Origin: JALYGJ01 sp963781705
Lineage (GTDB): Bacteria > Chloroflexota > Limnocylindria > Limnocylindrales > CSP1-4
Assembly (NCBI GenBank): GCA_963781705.1
Contig: CAWAGP010000001.1
Location: forward strand, 310,001-374,000
DNA: 64,000 bases
Reading direction: 5' to 3'
Both the position numbers and the translations under genes were made by a program. Numbering within the stretch: position 1 is the first letter of the stretch; each line of letters opens with the position of its first letter. Below the pieces are notes generated by a model. That model saw nothing but the letters and a program-made list of their open reading frames with translations. It was not told the DNA's origin and did no database searches. This document shows positions 58,196 through 64,000 of the stretch, piece by piece.

Positions 58196-58978
58196 ATGAC
58201 CCAGACTCCGACCATCGAGACGGCCGACCTGCAAGCGCTGTTCGATCGGCTGACCTATCACCAGGTCGCCAAGACCATCGACCACTCGCTGCTGCGCCCG
58301 GAGTTGGACGACAAGTTCATCGAGGATGGCATCCGGCTGGCCGCCGAATACGACGTCGCCTCGGTCACCTGCCGCCCGGTCGACGTGGTCACCGCCGCGC
58401 GCATGCTGCAGGGCACCGACGTCAAGGTCGGCACGGTGGTCGGCTTCCCGCACGGCAACCACCTGACCGAGACCAAGGTGTTCGAGACCAGCCGGGCGCT
58501 CGAGCAGGGCGCGCGCGAGATCGACATGGTGCTCCAGATCGCGGCGCTCAAGTCGGGTCGTTATGGGGACGTGCAGGCCGACATCGCCGCCGTGGTCGAG
58601 GTCGCCCACGGCGGCGGGGCGATCGTCAAGGTGATCTTCGAGAACGCCTACCTGACCGACGAGGAGAAGATCCGCGCCTGTCACGCCACGGAGGCCGCCG
58701 GCGGTGATTTCGTCAAGACCTCGACCGGTTTCGCGCCGTCGGGTGCCACGCACGACGACCTGCGCCTGATGCGCGCCAACACGTCGGCGCACATCGCGGT
58801 CAAGGCGGCCGGCGGCGTGCGCACGCTCGACGCGCTGCTCGCGGTCATGGCGCTCGGCGTGACGCGCATCGGCGCGACCGCGACCAAGACCATGCTCGAC
58901 GACTTCAAGGCACGCAAGTCGGCCGGTGGCGCCGGCGCCGCAAGCGGCGCCGGCGCTCTCGAGCCGGGATCCTACTAG
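58196..58978 (+). CDS. deoC: deoxyribose-phosphate aldolase-family protein
   Basis: 260 aa from ATG 58196. YHQVAKTIDHSLLRPELDDK starts the barrel; VGTVVGFPHGNHLTETKVFE, REIDMVLQIAALKSGRYGDV and VKVIFENAYLTDEEKIRACH follow, then the Schiff-base lysine in GGDFVKTSTGFAPSGATHDD and HIAVKAAGGVRTLDALLAVM. It should cleave deoxyribose 5-phosphate or a related keto/deoxy-sugar phosphate. The C-terminal 18 residues are Gly/Ala-rich and encoded by a strong hairpin. It ends 1 bp inside the next gene. Confidence 0.92.
   Translation: MTQTPTIETADLQALFDRLTYHQVAKTIDHSLLRPELDDKFIEDGIRLAAEYDVASVTCRPVDVVTAARMLQGTDVKVGTVVGFPHGNHLTETKVFETSRALEQGAREIDMVLQIAALKSGRYGDVQADIAAVVEVAHGGGAIVKVIFENAYLTDEEKIRACHATEAAGGDFVKTSTGFAPSGATHDDLRLMRANTSAHIAVKAAGGVRTLDALLAVMALGVTRIGATATKTMLDDFKARKSAGGAGAASGAGALEPGSY
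58928..58957 (+). other. very stable GC hairpin in the 3' end of deoC
   Basis: GGCGCCGGCGCCGC-AA-GCGGCGCCGGCGCT pairs over 13 of 14 bases. It sits 21 bp before the next start codon. No T-run follows, so it is more likely an mRNA-processing or translation-modulating structure than a terminator. Confidence 0.6.
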
Positions 58979-60078
58979 TGCCCCTCGCCTCCATGCCGGC
59001 CACGGACCCGGCCGCAACGACGAGCCGCGAAGTCCGCGTCGGCATGCTCGGTGCGGGCTTCATCGGCGAGTTCCACGCGCGCGGTCTGCGCTACATCCGC
59101 GACGCGCGGGTGGTCGCTCACGCCGATGCCGACGCCGATCGACGAGCCGCCTTCGCGGCGCAGTTCGGCAGCCGCGCCGTGGAGTCGGTCGAGGCGCTGT
59201 GCGCCGACCCCGAGGTCGACCTGGTCATCGTCTCGCTGCCCAACCGCTTCCACCTGCCTGCCGTCAAGGCGGCCGCGGCGGCGGGCAAGGCAGTTGCGTG
59301 CACCAAGCCGCTCGGCCGCAACGGCGCCGAGGCGGCCGAGATGCTGCGCGCCGTGCGCGACGCCGGCATCTTCAACGCCTACCTCGAGAACGTGATCTTC
59401 AACCCCGACATGGTGCGCATGCGCCAGATGGTCGAGGCCGGCGCGATCGGCCGGCTGACGACGGTGCGCGCGCGCGAGGGCCACTCCGGCCCGCACGCAG
59501 CTCATTTCTGGGACGCCGAGATCGCCGGCGGCGGTGCACTGCTCGACATGGCCTCGCACGGCACCGAGGTGGCGCGCTTCTTCTTCGGCAAGGACGTGCC
59601 GATCAAGGACGTCTTCGCCTGGGGCGCCACGCTCGTCCACGGCGAGCGAACCAGCGGCGAGGACAACGCGATCATGATCATCCGCTTCGCCGACGGGCGA
59701 GCGGCAACGTGCGACGTGTCGTGGTCGTCCAAGGGCGGCCTCGAGGGCCGCTTCGAGGTCTACGGCGATGCCGGACGACTGATCGAGGACATCGCCGTCG
59801 GCTCGCTCAAGGCGTTCGTCGAACGGCCGGCCGGCTACGTCGTGGAGAAGGCGGACGCCGAGACGGGCTGGATCTTCCCGGTGCCCGACGAGGTGCGCGT
59901 GCACGGCCACGACCTGATGCTTGCCGACGTCATCGAGGCGTTCCGCAGCGGCCGCCAGCCGACCGAGACGTTCCGCGACGGCTACATCGTCAATCGCGTC
60001 CTCGACGCCGCCTACCGCTCGATGAAGAGCGGCCGCTGGGAGCCGATCGACCTCGACCAGCAACTGGTGCGCGAGTGA
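58978..60078 (+). CDS. Gfo/Idh/MocA family oxidoreductase (3)
   Basis: 366 aa from GTG 58978, one base inside the deoC stop; translation from the ATG at 58993 is possible. VGMLGAGFIGEFHARGLRYI is the nucleotide loop and KAVACTKPLGRNGAEAAEML has TKP instead of EKP, as in the enzyme at 51690. GGGALLDMASHGTEVARFFF is the catalytic region. The C-terminal domain ends RSMKSGRWEPIDLDQQLVRE. It overlaps the SIS gene by 4 bp. Confidence 0.9.
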   Translation: MPLASMPATDPAATTSREVRVGMLGAGFIGEFHARGLRYIRDARVVAHADADADRRAAFAAQFGSRAVESVEALCADPEVDLVIVSLPNRFHLPAVKAAAAAGKAVACTKPLGRNGAEAAEMLRAVRDAGIFNAYLENVIFNPDMVRMRQMVEAGAIGRLTTVRAREGHSGPHAAHFWDAEIAGGGALLDMASHGTEVARFFFGKDVPIKDVFAWGATLVHGERTSGEDNAIMIIRFADGRAATCDVSWSSKGGLEGRFEVYGDAGRLIEDIAVGSLKAFVERPAGYVVEKADAETGWIFPVPDEVRVHGHDLMLADVIEAFRSGRQPTETFRDGYIVNRVLDAAYRSMKSGRWEPIDLDQQLVRE

Positions 60079-60872
60079 CCACGGTCACGCCGCCGCCGCT
60101 GCGCTGGCTGGCGGCGGCGCAGGAACTGCTCGAGCGCATCGCGGCAACGCAGGCCGGCGCGATCGAGCAGGCCAGCGACTGGTGCGCCGACGCGATCGGC
60201 AGCGGCGGCCTGGTGCACACGTTTGGCACCGGCCATTCGCGCATCCCGGTCGAGGAGATGTTTCCGCGCTACGGCTCGTACCCGGGCTGGAACCCGATCG
60301 TCGAGCTGTCGACGACGTTCTTCGGCCAGGTGGTGGGCGCCAACGGCCAGCGCCAGGCGATGTTCATCGAGCGCATGCCCGGCCTGGCCGAGGTGATCCT
60401 GAGCAACTTCAACTTCGGCCCGCGCGACGTGCTGATGGTCTTCTCGGCCAGCGGCCTGACCGCGGTGCCGGTCGAGATGGCGCGCGGCGCGCGGCAGCGG
60501 GGCATGCGGGTGATCGCCGTGACCTCGGTCCAGCAGTCGATGTCGGCCGAGCCGGAAACGGCCGCCGGTGCGCGATTGCTCGAGGTTGCCGACCTTGTTG
60601 TCGATTTGTGCACACCGGCTGCCGACGCTTTATCGATAATCGATGGTCTAGAGACACCGGTCGGTCCGGGGTCTACCATCGCAGCGGTAGCGATCGTCAA
60701 CTCCATCAAAGTCCGCGTGGCCGAAATCCTGGTGGAACGCCATCAGTTACCGCCCGTCCTCACCCGGGCGTCGGTTGTCGGCGCAGAGCGGTCACGGGGG
60801 CTGTTTGAAGAGGCCTATCGAGAGCACGCGCGGCGCCTTGCCAGTGCGATCGACCGACAAGGAGGTGGATGA
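60075..60872 (+). CDS. SIS-domain sugar isomerase-like protein
   Basis: 265 aa from GTG 60075 (GTGA overlap). SIS fold: GGLVHTFGTGHSRIPVEEMF, PRYGSYPGWNPIVELSTTFF, VLMVFSASGLTAVPVEMARG and RGMRVIAVTSVQQSMSAEPE, ending VVDLCTPAADALSIIDGLET. SIS proteins (GutQ/YrbH or UPF0309 type) isomerise phosphosugars or sense them. It fits a catabolic operon for an amino sugar or uncommon sugar phosphate. Confidence 0.85.
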   Translation: MTTVTPPPLRWLAAAQELLERIAATQAGAIEQASDWCADAIGSGGLVHTFGTGHSRIPVEEMFPRYGSYPGWNPIVELSTTFFGQVVGANGQRQAMFIERMPGLAEVILSNFNFGPRDVLMVFSASGLTAVPVEMARGARQRGMRVIAVTSVQQSMSAEPETAAGARLLEVADLVVDLCTPAADALSIIDGLETPVGPGSTIAAVAIVNSIKVRVAEILVERHQLPPVLTRASVVGAERSRGLFEEAYREHARRLASAIDRQGGG

Positions 60873-60936
60873 CGACAAGGGGACCTGCCAAGGGCATCGT
60901 GCTTATCAACAAGACACAGGAGGAGGAGCTCAGGTA

Positions 60937-62070
60937 ATGATCGAAAGCAAGACAGGCAAGCTCGTCGGCTTGCTGGCGGCAGGCGTTCTGCTGCTGGCGG
61001 CGGCGTGCAGCGCCGGGACGACCGCGTCGCCGACGCCGAACACGACCGGCCCGTTCACGATCGGGTACTCGAACGGTGGCGGCGTGGGCAACGGCTTCCG
61101 CGAGGAGCAGGTGTGCACCGCCAAGGCAGAGGCCACGGCGCTCACCGCGAGCAAGATCGTCAGCCCGATCAACGTGATCCATCGCAACACGGACGCTGCC
61201 GGCCAGCTGGCCGACCTGCGCACGCTGATCTCGCAGAACGTCAACGCGCTCGTGTTCAACCCGAACGATCCTGACGCGCTCAACCAGGCCCTGGCCGAGG
61301 CGCACGCGGCGGGCATCGTGACCGTGTCGGTCGACGCCTACGTCACCGATCCGAACACGTGGAACCTGTACAACAACCAGGTCAAGTACGCGTACCTTGG
61401 CGCCAAGTGGCTGTTCGATCAGATGGGTGACCAGGGCACCGTCTGGTACACCCGCGGCCTGGCCGGCCATCCGGCCGACTCCGACCGCGACATCGGCTTC
61501 CAGCAGGCCCTCAAGGAAGTTAACGACGCCGGCGGGCACATCGTCGTCCAGAACGAGGGCGGCACGTTCACCGGCTGGGATCCGGCAACCGCCACCTCGA
61601 TCACGAATGACGAGATCACCAGCGGCGGCTACGACCAGATCCAGGGCATTTGGGCATCCGGCATGGGCGCCCAGATCGTTGACGCCATCAAGGCCGCCAA
61701 CAAGCCCTTCGTTCCGATCGCGGACGCCGACATCGGTGCGTTCGTCGCGCAGCTTCTCAATCCGACCGACTATCCGGGCCTCGTCGGCGCGGCCGTGACC
61801 AACACGGCCTCCGTCGGTGGCGCGGGCGTCAAGCTGGCCTACGAGTTGCTCAGCGGCCAGACGGTCACCCCGAGCACGGGCGCCGGTCGCCCGAACACCA
61901 TCCTGCTCGATCCGCAGATCCTCGACAACACCACGGACGCGGGCAAGACCGCGCTCCAGGCGTGGGTCTCGGTCCCAGGGATGGATCCACTCTGGCCACT
62001 CAGCCTGTCGATCCCGGGCTACACCGACTACGACCCGATGACGGTCCCGTCGTCGTGCACGGGCGCATAG
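60937..62070 (+). CDS. ribose-type ABC substrate-binding lipoprotein
   Basis: 377 aa from ATG 60937 after AGGAGGAGG. Signal peptide GKLVGLLAAGVLLLAAACSA with lipobox (LAAAC). Mature part is a type I periplasmic fold: GPFTIGYSNGGGVGNGFREE, TDAAGQLADLRTLISQNVNA, FNPNDPDALNQALAEAHAAG, GTVWYTRGLAGHPADSDRDI and VGAAVTNTASVGGAGVKLAY. It binds the sugar and delivers it to the following ATPase and permease (CUT2 class). Confidence 0.9.
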   Translation: MIESKTGKLVGLLAAGVLLLAAACSAGTTASPTPNTTGPFTIGYSNGGGVGNGFREEQVCTAKAEATALTASKIVSPINVIHRNTDAAGQLADLRTLISQNVNALVFNPNDPDALNQALAEAHAAGIVTVSVDAYVTDPNTWNLYNNQVKYAYLGAKWLFDQMGDQGTVWYTRGLAGHPADSDRDIGFQQALKEVNDAGGHIVVQNEGGTFTGWDPATATSITNDEITSGGYDQIQGIWASGMGAQIVDAIKAANKPFVPIADADIGAFVAQLLNPTDYPGLVGAAVTNTASVGGAGVKLAYELLSGQTVTPSTGAGRPNTILLDPQILDNTTDAGKTALQAWVSVPGMDPLWPLSLSIPGYTDYDPMTVPSSCTGA

Positions 62071-62087
62071 GCAACCGGTAACCAACT

Positions 62088-62123
62088 GGGCGGTGGACGC
62101 CGGCTCGACCGGCTCCGCCGCCC
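62088..62123 (+). terminator. GC-rich stem-loop after the binding-protein gene
   Basis: GGGCGGTGGACGCCGG and CCGGCTCCGCCGCCC pair with one mismatch and one bulge around a 5-nt loop, 17 bp after the stop. No T-run. Such hairpins between a binding-protein gene and the rest of an ABC operon usually stabilise the upstream message and reduce read-through. Confidence 0.5.
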
Positions 62124-62151
62124 AAACTTACCCACTCCCTGCAGAGATTTG

Positions 62152-63741
62152 ATGACTCTTACGACCACTGACCTGCTGCTCGAGGCGACCGACGTTTCGA
62201 AGACCTACGGCGCGGTCGTGGCGCTCAAGGCGGCCTCCCTATCGGTGCGAACGGGCGAAGTCCACGCGCTGATGGGGGCGAACGGAGCCGGCAAGAGCAC
62301 TTTCGTCAAGATCCTGACCGGCGCTGTTACGCCCGATACCGGCCGTATCGTCGTGCGTGGCCGTGTGCGCACATCTCACTCACCCGCCCAGGCGCGCCGC
62401 AACGGGCTGTTGTCGGTCTACCAGGAGCCGACGGTCATTCCTGATCTCGACATCCGCGACAACCTGCGGCTGACCGACACGCCGATGGAGCCGTTTCGCC
62501 ACTGGCTGGCCGAGCTGGGCCTGCCGGACCTCGACCTGTCGAGCCTCGCACGGCGGCTGCCGCTGGCGTCGCTGCGCATCGTCGACCTGGCGCGCGCACT
62601 GGCCATCGAGCCCGACGTGCTGCTGCTCGACGAGATCACTGCCGCACTGCCGGCCAACCTGACCGAGCGCGTGCTCGAGGTCGTCGGCCGACACCAGGGC
62701 GGCGATCGCTCGGTCATCTTCATCTCGCACCGCCTGCTCGAGATCGCGTCGATCTGCGACCGCGCGACCGTCCTGCGCAACGGCGAGAGCGTCGGCGTGG
62801 TCGACGTCAGCGCCGGTTCGGAGGACAAGATCGTCGAGTTGATGCTCGGCGAGGGGGCGGGCGTGGTCGTCAAGCGAGAGGAGACAGCGGGGGCCGCTGC
62901 CGACGCCGCCCAGCAGACCCCGCGCATCACCGCGCGGAAGCTCAACGACGGACGGCGGCTGCGCGACGGCACATTCGACCTCTATCCCGGCGAGGTGCTG
63001 GGCGTCGTCGCGCTCGAGGGCCAGGGGCAGGATGAGCTGTTCGACATCCTGTCGGGTGCCGCGCGACCGACGAGCGGATCGCTGCTCCTCGACGGCAAGC
63101 GCGTTTCGTTCCGCCATCCGGCGGACGCCATCCGCATGGGCATGGTCTTTGTCGCGGCCGACCGGGCCGAGGCGCTATTGATGCAGCGCTCGGTGCGCGA
63201 AAACATCTCGCTGCCGTTCTCGGCGCGCATCAGCCAGTGGGGCTGGATAAACCTGGGTCGCGAGGGACACAAGGTTGATAAGGCGGTCGAGACACTCCAG
63301 ATCGACGCGCGCGCCGGCGCCGAGGTGCGCCGGCTATCGGGCGGCAACCAGCAGAAGGTGACCATCGCGCGCTGGGTGGCCAGCGGCGTCAAGACCATGC
63401 TCTGCTTCGACCCCACGCGCGGCATCGACATCCGCACCAAGAACCAGATCTACGTGCTCCTGCGCGACCTCGCGGCGGCCGGCGCGGCGATCCTGCTTTA
63501 CACATCCGAGCTGAAGGAGATCCAGCTCGCGTGCGACCGGGTCATCGTGATCTTCGGCGGCGAAGTGGTGGCCGAGATGCCGGCCGCGGGAGCCGACGAA
63601 GCGACTCTGCTGCGCGCCGCACACAACCTCAAGCAGGACGCCGAGCTACCCGAAGAAGACGTCGCCAACACACCGGCACGGAAAGCGGCAGTGGCGACCG
63701 CAATCGACGAACCAACTACTACGCCGGCGGCCCAGCCATGA
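62152..63741 (+). CDS. ribose-type ABC ATP-binding protein, two ATPase domains (RbsA-like)
   Basis: 529 aa from ATG 62152. Domain 1: Walker A GANGAGKSTF, Walker B VLLLDEITAAL, with LPLASLRIVDLARALAIEP where the signature should be. Domain 2: degenerate P-loop VVALEGQGQDELFDILSGAA and signature LSGGNQQKVTIARWVASG, Walker B MLCFDPTRGIDIRTKNQIYV. This is the typical RbsA/XylG/MglA layout. It overlaps the permease by 4 bp. Confidence 0.92.
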   Translation: MTLTTTDLLLEATDVSKTYGAVVALKAASLSVRTGEVHALMGANGAGKSTFVKILTGAVTPDTGRIVVRGRVRTSHSPAQARRNGLLSVYQEPTVIPDLDIRDNLRLTDTPMEPFRHWLAELGLPDLDLSSLARRLPLASLRIVDLARALAIEPDVLLLDEITAALPANLTERVLEVVGRHQGGDRSVIFISHRLLEIASICDRATVLRNGESVGVVDVSAGSEDKIVELMLGEGAGVVVKREETAGAAADAAQQTPRITARKLNDGRRLRDGTFDLYPGEVLGVVALEGQGQDELFDILSGAARPTSGSLLLDGKRVSFRHPADAIRMGMVFVAADRAEALLMQRSVRENISLPFSARISQWGWINLGREGHKVDKAVETLQIDARAGAEVRRLSGGNQQKVTIARWVASGVKTMLCFDPTRGIDIRTKNQIYVLLRDLAAAGAAILLYTSELKEIQLACDRVIVIFGGEVVAEMPAAGADEATLLRAAHNLKQDAELPEEDVANTPARKAAVATAIDEPTTTPAAQP

Positions 63742-64000
63742 CCGCGACGACAGCAAGCGTTGATCGCCCGCCCGTGACTGGCGCGGACGCGCTCAGGGCG
63801 TTCGCGCGCAAGAACGCCTGGGCGCTGGGGCTGCTCGGCTTCCTCGTCGTGCTGCTCATCTTCACCAAGTTCGTCAACCAGCACTACAGCCTGACCAGCC
63901 TGGCCAACTCGGCGACATCGGTGCTCCCGCTGGCACTCGCCGCCGTGGCGCAGGCCGTGGTCGTCATCTCGGGCGGCATCGACCTGTCGGTGAGTTCGCA
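63738..64000 (+). CDS. ribose-type ABC permease (partial, right edge)
   Basis: 87 codons of the N-terminus. ALGLLGFLVVLLIFTKFVNQ is the first membrane helix, and SVLPLALAAVAQAVVVISGG then IDLSVSS is the diagnostic loop of RbsC/XylH-type (BPD_transp_2) permeases. Starts at ATG 63738 inside the ATPase stop and continues beyond the window. Confidence 0.88.
   Translation, partial: MTATTASVDRPPVTGADALRAFARKNAWALGLLGFLVVLLIFTKFVNQHYSLTSLANSATSVLPLALAAVAQAVVVISGGIDLSVSS

Noticed and set aside
62088..62123. A full rho-independent terminator within the ABC operon
   Set aside because: There is a stem-loop but no T-run, and the following genes need read-through; a stabilising hairpin is more likely.
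1..64000. tRNA, rRNA, riboswitch, replication origin, integrase or complete insertion sequence
   Set aside because: None could be recognised by eye on either strand; a covariance-model scan would be needed to exclude small RNAs.

Overview
The window is GC-rich, gene-dense DNA carried almost entirely by ordinary bacterial chromosomal genes. No rRNA, tRNA, CRISPR array, prophage or complete insertion sequence was recognised. Many genes lack a Shine-Dalgarno sequence. Instead they show a -10 hexamer of the form TANNNT exactly 6 nt before ATG or GTG, which is the signature of leaderless transcripts. With the gene content (TM0106-type nuclease-helicase, UvrD2-like HRDC helicase, PxKF domain, GC-rich bias) this suggests a terrestrial or aquatic bacterium of the Chloroflexota or a neighbouring Actinomycetota-like lineage, probably from a metagenome assembly. 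This placement is an inference. Several genes are broken by single-base shifts in GC-rich runs, so either assembly errors or recent decay must be kept in mind. || Layout: 0-3.5 kb holds a partial secreted protein, an AlkZ/YcaQ-like winged-helix protein divergent from a HAD dehalogenase, a VOC protein and an XRE regulator. 3.5-8.8 kb holds a very large secreted GH5 + beta-helix + PxKF protein and an M1-type metallopeptidase. 8.8-14.2 kb holds a RecB-like nuclease/SF1 helicase (two frameshifts) and a DrrAB-type ABC exporter. 14.2-29.3 kb is an accessory island with eight toxin-antitoxin modules and a HicB remnant (PIN, RelE, AbrB, Phd and ribbon-helix-helix families). Between them lie a subtilase lipoprotein, a UvrD-family helicase, an HNH endonuclease, a SnoaL-like protein, a cupin, a possible caspase-fold lipoprotein and a ferritin. 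One module is a PIN toxin followed by an antitoxin-like protein fused to a domain resembling uracil-DNA glycosylases. || 29.3-33.3 kb holds glutamate decarboxylase, a barrel-less amidohydrolase-like fragment, a KOW-like protein, a two-domain VOC protein and a GyrI-like protein. 33.3-46.4 kb is a polyamine/GABA region. It has a GH1 glucosidase, a PuuB-like amine oxidase divergent from an aminobutyraldehyde-type dehydrogenase, a saccharopine-dehydrogenase-like protein and a GSA-aminomutase-like aminotransferase. An opposing operon encodes a putrescine/spermidine importer (PotA-PotD-PotB-PotC order) and a GABA-transaminase-like enzyme. Putrescine taken up would be oxidised to aminobutyraldehyde, GABA and succinate semialdehyde. 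Two copies of a 112-bp quasi-palindromic element (four 22-bp units, two direct and two inverted) bracket the central block. || 46.4-51.6 kb holds an unusual operon of TelA, an XpaC-like membrane protein and a Clp-like protein with two active AAA modules plus a third degenerate one. 51.7-64 kb is a carbohydrate catabolic locus. It has a Gfo/Idh/MocA oxidoreductase, a secreted protein, a ROK repressor and then a tightly coupled operon: a second Gfo/Idh/MocA enzyme, two tandem paralogous xylose-isomerase-like proteins, DeoC-type aldolase, a third Gfo/Idh/MocA enzyme, a SIS-domain protein and a ribose-type ABC importer whose permease runs off the window edge.
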